A stretch of 64,000 bases of DNA from UBA5486 sp036744795 (GTDB lineage Bacteria > Bacillota > UBA4882 > UBA10575): assembly GCA_036744795.1 (NCBI GenBank), contig DAIOHK010000010.1:7375-71374 (forward strand). Reading direction: 5' to 3'. Below the pieces are notes generated by a model. The model did no database searches and had not been told where the DNA came from. It saw only the letters and a list, made by a program, of their open reading frames with translations. The position numbers and the translations under genes were made by a program. Numbering within the stretch: position 1 is the stretch's first letter; every line of letters starts with the position of its first letter. Shown in pieces: positions 52,370-60,571 of this stretch.

Positions 52370-52428
52370 ATCGGCGGTTGTCTTACTGCCCGGAGCACGG
52401 TAAACATCGGGTTAATGAATACTTAATA
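52370..52428 (+). pseudogene. Duplicated fragment of the PBP1C C-terminus
   Basis: CGGCGGTTGTCTTACTGCCC and the following GGAGCACGGTAAACATCGGG closely repeat the end of pbpC (52255-52303), reading RRLSYCPEHGKHRV against GRLFYCPKPGEHQV. It lies 18 bp after the pbpC stop codon and is a relic of a second, degraded copy. Confidence 0.7.
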
Positions 52429-52464
52429 CTCTTTGTAAAAAAAGATATGCTGAAGTCTTTTAAA

Positions 52465-52616
52465 GTAGTCGTTCACGCTGGCTACCGCCCGCGCACATGA
52501 AATGATGAAAATTCAAAGCCAGGTGAGTCGACAAGCCCCAGAGGCGCTTTAATTGGTTGTTCATACTGGTTTCATAATTATCACGAAGTGATTTAATCAA
52601 GACCAGATGAATCAAC
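52465..52616 (+). repeat. Long copy of dispersed palindromic repeat family 2
   Basis: Contains GTCGTTCACGCTGGCTACCG, GCACATGAAATGATGAAAAT, AAGCCAGGTGAGTCGACAAG, CAGAGGCGCTTTAATTGGTT, and ATCACGAAGTGATTTAATCA. Nearly the same blocks occur in the same order at 56986 and 58841. With the pbpC fragment it accounts for most of the 52353-52724 gap. Confidence 0.85.
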
Positions 52617-52724
52617 TAAAGCTATTTTCTAAGTAGGATGTGATAAAATTTAGATGCCAAGAGAGGGTTTTATTATTATTGGCGATAAAAAACACAATCT
52701 ATGATTTAGAACAGAGGTGGATAT

Positions 52725-55223
52725 GTGTCTATTATTATTAAATTTACTCTCCGAAATATCAAAGAAAAAAAGCTCAGGACATTTTTAATTTTACTATCGA
52801 TTATTTTGTCTTCAGCTTTATTTTTTGCTTCGACTGCTATTTCTACTACCGTAGAAATGATGATTATGGGGCAGTTGCGAAAGTATATTGGCAATGCCGA
52901 TCTTATGATTAGTGCAGGCAGACAAATAAAAACAGGTTTTATCTCCCCTGATTTACTGGATAATTACCAAGGGGGGGTGAAATATGCTGTCGGGATGGTA
53001 TACGGGAACGGGGAATATAAAGCTAAGGGAGAAACTCTTCAAATAAACATCCGGGGGATTAATTTAGAGGATCTGGATAAGATGAACCCCATAATCCTTG
53101 AGCAGCAATCAGAATTACTCCCTTTCAAAGGAAATAAAGTGATCATTGGCAAGGGAATGGCCGATAAGTATGATTTGAAATTAGGCGATCCCTTAGGAAT
53201 TAATATGCACGGGTTTAAGAAGTGGTTTATAGTTTCGGGAATCTCACAGCCGATGGGCCCTTTTGCCGAGGATGGGGAGAGTACCTTTATTATTGTTCCC
53301 AGAGATACAATAGCCGGGTTTTACGGTAACAAGGGGAAGGTACAGGCTTTGTATGTAGGCCTTGAAGATCCCGGTAGTCAGGATAAGATGGTGGCAGAGC
53401 TTGCCAAGGCTTACCCTTTGTACAGGGTCGAACCTACCATCTCCAAGACCATGTTAAAAAGGGAAACCCAGCAAATATCAGCCATGTTTTTAGTTATTGT
53501 TGCCTTTGTTTTGATTTTAAGCATGTTTATAATTTATACTTCTTTTAAAATTATTATGGCGGAACGTCTCCCTGTTATCGGGACCTTCCGTAGTATAGGC
53601 GCTACGAAAAAGATGACAAACCGTGTTTTAATGATGGAAAGTATGGTTTATGGAGTTATTGGGGGAATCTTAGGAGATCTTCTGGGAATAAGTATTTTGC
53701 GGTTTATGATTAAACAGATTACGCCTTCCTGGATGTTAAATATTGATGTTAAGGCTTATTACACTTTCGGCCAATTAATGATGGGATTTGCCGTAGGTCT
53801 GGTTTTAGCACTGATCAGTTCCTTTTTGCCGATTAAAAGGGCGGCTAAGCTTCCAATCAAAGAGATCATCTTAGATGCTATTGAGAAAAAAGTAAAGAAA
53901 CGGCGATGGAAAAGTATCTTTGGGCTCTTATTTTTAACACTCGGGATTGTTGGGCCGATGATTGCGCCTAAGAAGATGGAAATAGCTGTGGATATCATCT
54001 GTCTTTTTTTACTGGTCCCAGCTGTTGTAATGTTCGTACCACAGATCGCTAATCTGTTTTTAAGGCTATTTAAATCCTTTTATATGTGGGTTTTTGGTAA
54101 CGAAGGAATCTTAGCGCTTCAGAATCTGCGGGATAATAAAAACAGTTTGAATAATATTGTTTTGTTGGGCATCTCTATTTCGGTGCTTTTAATGATTACC
54201 ACTTTGAGTCAAAGCATTGTCAATGATATGGTAAATTACTATAAGGATTATAAATATGATATATCTTTTTGGTCGTGGCCAATGGATCGTTCCACAGAAA
54301 GCAGGTTGCTTTTTGTGGATGGAGTTGCTGATACCTATGGTTTATATCAAAAATACGGGAAGATTCAAGTGCTGGGGAAAGATGCGGAAATCAGAAATTT
54401 ACTGGGGGTAAATAAAGCTAAAACTCTTGAATATATGAACTTACAAATTGAGGGTGAAGCAGAAAAACTGGTGGAAGAGTTAGATAAAGAAAGAAATATC
54501 ATTCTTACTAATATCTTTAAAGCTGAATATGGGATTGAAAAAGGAGATTATTTAAAGTTAAAGACAGAAAGAGGTATCTTAGAGTACAAAGTAATAGGAT
54601 TTATTGAATCGGATCGTTCTAATGGTAATTATGCGCTGATCGGGGAGCGTTATTTAAAGTCGGATCTGGCAGTGAAAGAGTATAACGAAATCTGTATAAA
54701 AACAAATAAAGATGCAGAAGAAGTAGTGAAAAGCATTCAAGAAAAGTTTAAAAACAGAAACCCCTGGGTGCGATCAATGAAACAAATGATGAAAGAAAAT
54801 ATGGAAAGTAATCGTAAGATCTTAGGAATATTTAAAGGTTTCGGACTTTTGTCACTAATTATCTGTATTTTTGGCGTTTTTAATAATTTGCTCATCAGTT
54901 ATATTGATCGTAAGCGTTCATTAGCTATTTTACGCTCAGTGGGGATGAACAAAAAACAGACTGTCAAAATGATATTTATCGAAGCCTTTACTGGGGGTTT
55001 AATCGGTGGTTTACTTGGTATTATCATTGGTTTACTTCTGGTTATGAATATCTATAAGCTGATTGAAGCAATAGGCGGCTCGATGAAGGAATTCATACAG
55101 ATTTCAAGGACTTCTATTGTGATTGCGATGGTGGCGGGGATTGTTATTACCATCGTGGCCTCGGTGGGGCCTGCTTTAAAATCTTCGAAGCTTAATGTGA
55201 TAGATGCAATTAAATATGAATAG
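52725..55223 (+). CDS. ABC transporter permease with two FtsX domains (MacB-like)
   Basis: 832 aa. One N-terminal helix, an extracytoplasmic MacB-core domain (about residues 45-250), a first FtsX domain with three helices (250-400), a helix pair region (about 405-455), a second extracytoplasmic domain and a second FtsX domain (about 700-830; FNNLLISYIDRKRSLAILRS, GGLIGGLLGIIIGLLLVMNI). The ten-helix double layout is like the BceB/YtrF-type or DUF214 exporters. GTG start behind GAGGTGG. Operon with ATPase and adaptor downstream. Confidence 0.9.
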   Translation: MSIIIKFTLRNIKEKKLRTFLILLSIILSSALFFASTAISTTVEMMIMGQLRKYIGNADLMISAGRQIKTGFISPDLLDNYQGGVKYAVGMVYGNGEYKAKGETLQINIRGINLEDLDKMNPIILEQQSELLPFKGNKVIIGKGMADKYDLKLGDPLGINMHGFKKWFIVSGISQPMGPFAEDGESTFIIVPRDTIAGFYGNKGKVQALYVGLEDPGSQDKMVAELAKAYPLYRVEPTISKTMLKRETQQISAMFLVIVAFVLILSMFIIYTSFKIIMAERLPVIGTFRSIGATKKMTNRVLMMESMVYGVIGGILGDLLGISILRFMIKQITPSWMLNIDVKAYYTFGQLMMGFAVGLVLALISSFLPIKRAAKLPIKEIILDAIEKKVKKRRWKSIFGLLFLTLGIVGPMIAPKKMEIAVDIICLFLLVPAVVMFVPQIANLFLRLFKSFYMWVFGNEGILALQNLRDNKNSLNNIVLLGISISVLLMITTLSQSIVNDMVNYYKDYKYDISFWSWPMDRSTESRLLFVDGVADTYGLYQKYGKIQVLGKDAEIRNLLGVNKAKTLEYMNLQIEGEAEKLVEELDKERNIILTNIFKAEYGIEKGDYLKLKTERGILEYKVIGFIESDRSNGNYALIGERYLKSDLAVKEYNEICIKTNKDAEEVVKSIQEKFKNRNPWVRSMKQMMKENMESNRKILGIFKGFGLLSLIICIFGVFNNLLISYIDRKRSLAILRSVGMNKKQTVKMIFIEAFTGGLIGGLLGIIIGLLLVMNIYKLIEAIGGSMKEFIQISRTSIVIAMVAGIVITIVASVGPALKSSKLNVIDAIKYE

Positions 55224-55234
55224 GAAGTGGGCAG

Positions 55235-55909
55235 ATGGGCAGTATTCTTGAAACATTTGACTTATGTAAGACCTATGAACTAGGTGAAATAGAGATTGAG
55301 GTGTTAAAGGATGTTAATCTTACAATCAACCAAGGGGAATTTGTTTCGCTGATGGGACCTTCAGGTTCAGGAAAGAGTACCCTTCTTTATTTGCTTGGTG
55401 GTTTGGATAAGCCCACCTCCGGAAAGGTTAGGCTTAAGGGAAGAGAATTATCGGACATGAAGGATAAGGAAGAAAGTAAAATACGGAGAAGGGAAATCGG
55501 TTTTGTCTTCCAGTTTTATAATCTGGTCCCTAATCTGAATTTGGAAGAAAACATAATGCTCCCTATCTTATTGGATGGTAAGAAATTGAAGAACTATAGG
55601 AGCAGGTTAGATGAGATTTTAGAGCTTGTCGGCCTTACAGAACGGAGAAAACATACGCCTAGAGAATTATCCGGAGGACAGCAGCAACGAGTTGCTATTG
55701 CCAGAGCATTGGTCAATGAACCGGATCTTATTTTAGCTGATGAGCCTACCGGAAACCTGGACAGTAAAACGAGCACAGATATTATGGAATTATTTAAAAA
55801 AATTAATCAAGAAAGAGGTAAAACGATTGTGCAGGTTACTCATTCAGCTGAAGCAGCAAAGTATGGAACAAGATTACTAAACGTAAAAGACGGAAGGGTG
55901 TGGGAATAA
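55235..55909 (+). CDS. LolD/MacB-type ABC transporter ATPase
   Basis: 224 aa. Walker A GPSGSGKST, Q-loop FVFQFYNLVPNLNLEENIML, signature LSGGQQQR, Walker B LILADEPTGNLDS, H-loop THSAEAAKYG. It powers the double-FtsX permease. Stop codon overlaps the adaptor start (TAATG). Confidence 0.94.
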   Translation: MGSILETFDLCKTYELGEIEIEVLKDVNLTINQGEFVSLMGPSGSGKSTLLYLLGGLDKPTSGKVRLKGRELSDMKDKEESKIRRREIGFVFQFYNLVPNLNLEENIMLPILLDGKKLKNYRSRLDEILELVGLTERRKHTPRELSGGQQQRVAIARALVNEPDLILADEPTGNLDSKTSTDIMELFKKINQERGKTIVQVTHSAEAAKYGTRLLNVKDGRVWE

Positions 55910-56949
55910 TGAAAAAAATATTATTAACGTTTTTTTTAACGGCTATAATTCTGCTGACTGGAGGTTGCGATAAAAAAGAGGCTGAGGTGCAACAGGAGCC
56001 GGAAACGCCTAAAGCTACAGTCCAGCAAAGTGTTCAAGCTTTTGGTGTGGTCAAAGCCAAGCAGGTTAAAGGAATTATGCTTGATTTACCAGCGGCGATT
56101 GAAAAAATACATGTACAGGAAGGTCAGCGTATAAGTAAAGGTGATGTTTTATTTACACTAAGCTTAAAAGAGATCGAAGATCAGATTAAGGAAAAAGAGT
56201 ATTCATTGGAAATTGCTAAATTAGAATTACAAAAACTTCTGGAAAACATGGATGTTCAGTATCTAGATGATGACCCGGAAATTATGCAAGCTAAATATAA
56301 TTTACGAACAAGTCAAATTGAATATGAAAAGCTGGAGGAGGACTTAAAAAATAAAGAGATTATGCTTCAAAAAGGGGGAATCGCGCAAAATGAGTTTAAC
56401 CAATCTAAAGTTATTCTAGAACAAAAACAGAAGGAAATTGAGTATGGACGGGTTAAACTGGAAGACGTAAAAAATAAGCGGAGGGTTTCTTATAATCGGG
56501 ATGCCTTGGATGTAAAGATTAAAGAGAAAAATATTGTTTTATTGGAATCGCAGCTTCTAACCTTAAAAGAAAAGATTGCGGCCAGCGGGATCAAAGGGAA
56601 TGAAATAATCTGCGATCTTGAGCATGGTGTTGTTGAAAAGATTAATATTGCTGCTGGTGACCGGTTAAATGCTGAAAAGCAGATTATGAGTATTTTGGAT
56701 TTGGATACATTAATCGTACAGGCCAAGGTGGTAGAAGATTTTATTAAAGATATCAAAGTAGGCAGCAAGGCGCTGATTAACCCTTTGGCCAACCCAGACC
56801 AAGAATATGAGGGAATAGTATCAAGGATTTCCAATATGGCTGTGCTGGAAAATGGAGAAACGGTAGTACCTGTAGAAATAAGCATTGCTAAAGTAGATGA
56901 TTTTTTACTACCTAATTTTAATATAAATATAAAAATAATGGTACCGTAA
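55909..56949 (+). CDS. MacA/HlyD-like membrane-fusion adaptor lipoprotein
   Basis: 346 aa. Signal peptide II with lipobox LTGGC (Cys about 20) anchors it as a lipoprotein. The biotinyl-lipoyl half (VQAFGVVKAKQVKGIMLDLP, IHVQEGQRISKGDVLF) surrounds a long coiled coil (about residues 85-205; rich in EKEYSLEIAKLEL-type heptads) and is followed by a beta-barrel domain (LIVQAKVVEDFIKDIKVGSK). Such adaptors bridge MacB-type permeases to an outer-membrane channel in diderms, or gather substrates in monoderms. No TolC-like gene lies nearby. Start ATG 55909 preferred over an upstream GTG. Confidence 0.92.
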   Translation: MKKILLTFFLTAIILLTGGCDKKEAEVQQEPETPKATVQQSVQAFGVVKAKQVKGIMLDLPAAIEKIHVQEGQRISKGDVLFTLSLKEIEDQIKEKEYSLEIAKLELQKLLENMDVQYLDDDPEIMQAKYNLRTSQIEYEKLEEDLKNKEIMLQKGGIAQNEFNQSKVILEQKQKEIEYGRVKLEDVKNKRRVSYNRDALDVKIKEKNIVLLESQLLTLKEKIAASGIKGNEIICDLEHGVVEKINIAAGDRLNAEKQIMSILDLDTLIVQAKVVEDFIKDIKVGSKALINPLANPDQEYEGIVSRISNMAVLENGETVVPVEISIAKVDDFLLPNFNINIKIMVP

Positions 56950-56985
56950 CCCGCGATTCTATTTAGTTGCTATATTTCTTATTAG

Positions 56986-57129
56986 TTAGTCGCCCACGCT
57001 GCACACATGAAATGATGAAAATCAAAGTCAGGTGGGTCGACAGGCATCGGAGGCGCTTAAATTGGTTGTTCACGCCGACTTCTGCTGTACACACCAGTGT
57101 TTTAATCAAGGTCGGGTGAATCAACTAGG
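56986..57129 (+). repeat. Long copy of dispersed palindromic repeat family 2
   Basis: Contains TAGTCGCCCACGCTG, ACACATGAAATGATGAAAAT, CAGGTGGGTCGACAGG, GAGGCGCTTAAATTGGTTGT, and GGTCGGGTGAATCAACT, in the order of the 52465 copy. Confidence 0.82.
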
Positions 57130-57182
57130 GCTATTTTCTAGGTAGTTTGAATATAACAATACAAATAGCTTATATATTATGG

Positions 57183-57249
57183 CAAACCGACTCTTCTTCG
57201 GATGTAGAATATACTTTCTATCATAATCCGGAGACTGGTTTCATTGATT
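57183..57249 (+). pseudogene. Second fragment of a degraded PBP1C gene
   Basis: Reads SSSDVEYTFYHNPETGFID then TAA, matching NVECTFHQTY..LDPETGYR of pbpC (residues about 630-650) with a small deletion. With the fragment at 52370 it suggests an old duplicate of pbpC that has been largely lost. Confidence 0.65.
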
Positions 57250-57253
57250 AAAG

Positions 57254-57297
57254 AGGCTGTTCCAAAACAACTTTAGGAACAGCCTAAAAATTTTTTT
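57254..57297 (+). terminator. Rho-independent terminator
   Basis: AGGCTGTTCC pairs with GGAACAGCCT, followed by an A5-T7 tract. The same stem, GAGGCTGTTC, recurs at 61784 in another terminator-like hairpin. Confidence 0.82.
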
Positions 57298-57347
57298 AAA
57301 AAAGAAGGATATTAATAAAAGATGTCAAATATAAATATAAACGAAAT

Positions 57348-57373
57348 CGTGAACGTTCACGTTAACGTTCACG
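57348..57373 (+). promoter_or_regulatory. Tandem LacI-type operators upstream of the LacI gene
   Basis: CGTGAACGTTCACG (57348-57361) is a perfect palindrome; CGTTAACGTTCACG (57360-57373) repeats it with centres 12 bp apart. They lie 26 bp before the LacI start, so autoregulation is expected. Confidence 0.8.
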
Positions 57374-57398
57374 GTAATGGGATAGGAAAGTGATTCTT

Positions 57399-58424
57399 AT
57401 GAATGTTACAATGAAAGATATTGCCAAAATAGCTGGAGTCTCAGTAAATACAGTCTCTAGGGCATTAAATAATAAACCTGAGATCAATGAAGAGACCAAA
57501 CAACGTATTAAGCAGATTGCCAGTGAGCTAAATTATACTCCAAACAGTATTGCGGCATCTTTAGCTTCTCGAAAGACAAAAACAATTGGCCTAATAATTC
57601 CTGATATTTGTGACCCGTTTTTTGCACAGCAAGCACGGGGTGTTGAAGATACTGCTAAGAGAGAAGGATATTCTGTTATTCTTTTAAATACTGATGAAAT
57701 TTCTGAAGCGGAGCTGGACGCAGTTGAAACCCTTCGTAGTATTAGGGTAGCTGGAATGTTATTGACATCTGTTTTTTCACGAACAGATCATATTGAGAAT
57801 CTAAAAAAGCAGAAGGTTCCATTGGTATTACTTAACCGGCGTTGTCAGGAGATTGATACTGATTATGTGATTAATGACAATGAAAAAGGTGCTTATAAAG
57901 CTACTAAACATTTGATTAAGCTTGGTCATAAACGGATCGGAGTTATTTTGGGCCCGCAAAGAATAACTAGTGTCCAGGACCGTTATGCTGGTTATATGAA
58001 AGCTATGGCAGAGGCGGGGATAGAAAAAACTGAGGAATACGTTGTGTGGGGTGAAAACTTTAAACCCGATACAGGAGAAATACTTGCCGAACAATTACTA
58101 CAAAATAACCCAAAACCAACAGCTATACTTGCCTATTGCGATAGTTTAGCGATTGGAGCTTATGCTGCTGCCAGAAAAAGAGGATTATTAATCCCGGAAG
58201 ATCTAGCATTAGTTGGCTATGATGATATTCCGTATGCTAAGTACTTTGAAATTCCGCTGACAACTGTTGCCCAACCAGCCTATAAAATGGGCGAGGTGGC
58301 CTGTGAAATTATCTTGGAAAAAATCGAGTCGGGGGGTGGTAGGAAAAGAGTAAAATCAGGACCACAACATATTATTTTTGAACCCCAGTTGATAATTCGG
58401 AAGTCTTGTGGAGTCAGGTCATAG
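57399..58424 (+). CDS. LacI-family transcriptional regulator
   Basis: 341 aa. N-terminal helix-turn-helix (TMKDIAKIAGVSVNTVSRAL) and hinge (NSIAASLASRKTKTIGLIIP), followed by a full effector-binding domain (LVGYDDIPYAKYFEIPLTTV). ATG 57399 follows AGGAAAG. Located at the head of a cupin relic and sugar permease genes which it should control. The region downstream is partly decayed, yet this gene is intact. Confidence 0.94.
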   Translation: MNVTMKDIAKIAGVSVNTVSRALNNKPEINEETKQRIKQIASELNYTPNSIAASLASRKTKTIGLIIPDICDPFFAQQARGVEDTAKREGYSVILLNTDEISEAELDAVETLRSIRVAGMLLTSVFSRTDHIENLKKQKVPLVLLNRRCQEIDTDYVINDNEKGAYKATKHLIKLGHKRIGVILGPQRITSVQDRYAGYMKAMAEAGIEKTEEYVVWGENFKPDTGEILAEQLLQNNPKPTAILAYCDSLAIGAYAAARKRGLLIPEDLALVGYDDIPYAKYFEIPLTTVAQPAYKMGEVACEIILEKIESGGGRKRVKSGPQHIIFEPQLIIRKSCGVRS

Positions 58425-58477
58425 TAAGTTAGTTTATTTAATGTTGAAAAAGCAAATATTTAAGGGGGATTAAGATT

Positions 58478-58813
58478 ATGATGAAGCATTTTCCAGATTT
58501 TATTCGTAATGAAAAAAACAGAGTTCCTAATGCTCCAGAGGGGATGGAGGGTTTTGTGTTTGATGGCGCCGATGGATCTCAGATAGTACTGTGGGAGAAT
58601 GTTGCGGGCGGTTCTGTAGAGCTACATTAACATGACTATTGGGAATACTGTTATGTACTTGAAGGACATTATGAAGGTGTAGTAGATGGTAAACCGATTA
58701 AGCTGGAACCGGGTGATGAATGTATTATTCCTCCAGGAGTACCTCACAAGGGCAAACATAGCAATAACTACCGCGCTCTTGATATTTTCGGGGGCTGTCG
58801 TGTTAAACGATAA
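58478..58813 (+). pseudogene. Cupin-domain protein with internal stop codon
   Basis: 112 codons from ATG 58478 (AAGGGGGA upstream). Codon 51 is TAA; both sides form one continuous small cupin: GSQIVLWENVAGGSVELH, stop, HDYWEYCYVLEGHYEGVVDG, KPIKLEPGDECIIPPGVPHK. The stop lies at the metal-ligand motif, where HEH is usual, so a single G-to-T change (GAA to TAA) explains it. Confidence 0.85.
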
Positions 58814-58840
58814 GGGCTAATTATTATCTCCAAAAGTCTA

Positions 58841-58990
58841 AGTAGTCGCTCACGCTGGCTACCGCCCGCACACATGAAATGATGAAAATCGAAGCCAGGT
58901 GGGTCGACAAGCTCCAGAGGCACTTTAATTGGTTGTTCATGCTGGTTTGAGTCGCTTACGCCGGCTACCTAAATATCACAAAGTGATTTA
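58841..58990 (+). repeat. Long copy of dispersed palindromic repeat family 2 at a deletion junction
   Basis: AGTAGTCGCTCACGCTGGCT, ACACATGAAATGATGAAAAT, AAGCCAGGTGGGTCGACAAG and, further on, GAGTCGCTTACGCCGGCTAC and ATCACAAAGTGATTT. Immediately to the right begins the truncated permease. Confidence 0.85.
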
Positions 58991-59002
58991 GCAAAAAAAA
59001 CA

Positions 59003-59587
59003 AAGTTCAGTGGTTTTTATCAAGCAATCTATTTTTTACCATATATTACCCCTTTGGTACCAATGGCAGTAGCTTGGAAGTGGATTTACGATCCTAGATA
59101 TGGTATATTAAACTACATTTTATCAATATTTGGCATTAAACCAGTTGGCTGGCTAATTTATCCCAACATCGCAATTTGGGCTTTGATCATTATGAATGTA
59201 TGGAAGAACTTGGGATACAATATTGTATTACTGATGGTTGGCCTAAAAAATATTTCCCCTGTGTATTATGAGGCTGCGAGTATAGATGGAGCCTACGGAT
59301 GGAAATGTTTCCGCTATATTACATTACCTTTGCTAAAACCAATCCTGCTTTATGTCTTAGTTACTTCTACTATTAATGCATTTAACGTTTTTACCCAGGT
59401 GTATGTAATGACTCTTGGTTCTCAAGCTGCTCCTGGAAGGGCGGTACGGGTGTTACTATATGATATCTATGAAAATGGTTTCAGATATTTCCGATTAGGG
59501 TATGCCTCGGCAGAAGCAGTAGTACTAACAATTATCGTAATAGCTTTGACTTTAATCCAATTCAAATTCATTAAATCTGAAGAGTAA
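59003..59587 (+). pseudogene. N-terminally truncated sugar ABC permease (MalF type)
   Basis: The coding frame (KFSGFYQAIYFLPYITPLVP... to ...QFKFIKSEE) starts abruptly at the edge of the repeat at 58841-58990. About the first 90-100 residues, including the first helices, are missing, as is the binding-protein gene expected upstream. The remaining part includes the EAA loop YEAASIDGAYGWKCFRYITL. An internal ATG at 59054 has no convincing ribosome site, so a functional protein is unlikely. Confidence 0.8.
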
Positions 59588-59601
59588 GAAGGGAAGATAT
59601 A

Positions 59602-60450
59602 ATGAATAAAACGGGAAAGAATAAAAGGCGAGAATTGATACATGCGATTTTTAAGCATCTGGGATTGCTTATGGGCTCCTTTTTTATGGTAATTCCTTTT
59701 CTATGGATGCTTTCTACTTCCTTTAAACCTGAAGTTGAAGTATTGATTTGGCCCCCCAGAATATTACCTATTGATCCAACATACTCCAATTTCGTGGAAT
59801 TATTCAGGCAAGCACCTTTTTTTCGATTTTTTTGCAATAGTATGTTGATCTCAACAGTATCAACGATTGTTATCCTCCTTACCTCTCTGGTTGGCGGGTT
59901 TATTTTCGGTAAATACCGTTTCCCTGGTAAAAAATTCATGTTCTTACTAATAATTGTAACAGCGATTGTTCCGTTTGAGAGTTATGTGATTCCATTATAC
60001 ACAACGATGGTCAAATGGAAATGGATCAACACTTATCGGGGTATTATTGCTCCCTATTTAGTAATGAGTTTTGGGATTTTCTTAATGCGCCAGCATATTA
60101 GTTCGACAATCTCAAATGAACTGATGGATGCGGCGAGAATTGATGGTTGTTCCGAATTTGGGATTCTTACGAGAATAGTTTCTCCACTTTGTAAATCATC
60201 AGGTGGTGCTTTAGGTATTTTTGCTTTTACTCAGGCTTGGATCGCCTTTATGTGGCCATTATTAATGGCTAATGAGAGAGAACTATTCAATATGGAAATT
60301 GGGTTAACAATGTTTCAATTCAAGTTCAGCACTAATTATAGCTTATTAATGGCTGGTTCAATTATTTCTGTGTTTCCAATGATTCTTATCTTTGTACTTT
60401 TACGGAGACAAATTATTGAGAGCATCTCCCTCACTGGTTTAAAAGGATAA
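59602..60450 (+). CDS. Sugar ABC transporter permease (MalG type)
   Basis: 282 aa, apparently full length, six transmembrane segments, EAA loop LMDAARIDGCSEFGILTRIV near residues 173-192, closing SISLTGLKG. AGAAGGGAAG precedes the ATG. Its partner permease is truncated and the binding protein is gone, so it is probably non-functional in practice despite an intact frame. Confidence 0.9.
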   Translation: MNKTGKNKRRELIHAIFKHLGLLMGSFFMVIPFLWMLSTSFKPEVEVLIWPPRILPIDPTYSNFVELFRQAPFFRFFCNSMLISTVSTIVILLTSLVGGFIFGKYRFPGKKFMFLLIIVTAIVPFESYVIPLYTTMVKWKWINTYRGIIAPYLVMSFGIFLMRQHISSTISNELMDAARIDGCSEFGILTRIVSPLCKSSGGALGIFAFTQAWIAFMWPLLMANERELFNMEIGLTMFQFKFSTNYSLLMAGSIISVFPMILIFVLLRRQIIESISLTGLKG

Positions 60451-60487
60451 TGAGAGCGGAGCGTTTATAAAAAGTAAATATATTTAG

Positions 60488-60516
60488 AAAAGGCTGTAAA
60501 ATGGCCTTTTTTTTTT
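60488..60516 (+). terminator. Rho-independent terminator
   Basis: AAAAGGC and GCCTTTT flank a 10-nt loop, followed by T8. Confidence 0.75.
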
Positions 60517-60571
60517 GAAGTTATGAGGAACTCATCATTCAATCATCTAACTAGGATTGACAGAAAGGCTT

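Noticed and set aside
52465..58990. CRISPR array or tandem repeats from the similar blocks at 52465, 56986 and 58841
   Set aside because: The blocks are kilobases apart, imperfect and palindromic with no regular spacers; they are dispersed intergenic repeats.
59054..59587. Functional permease starting at the ATG at 59054
   Set aside because: The conserved permease frame extends upstream of this ATG to the repeat edge, and no ribosome site precedes it; it is a truncated gene.
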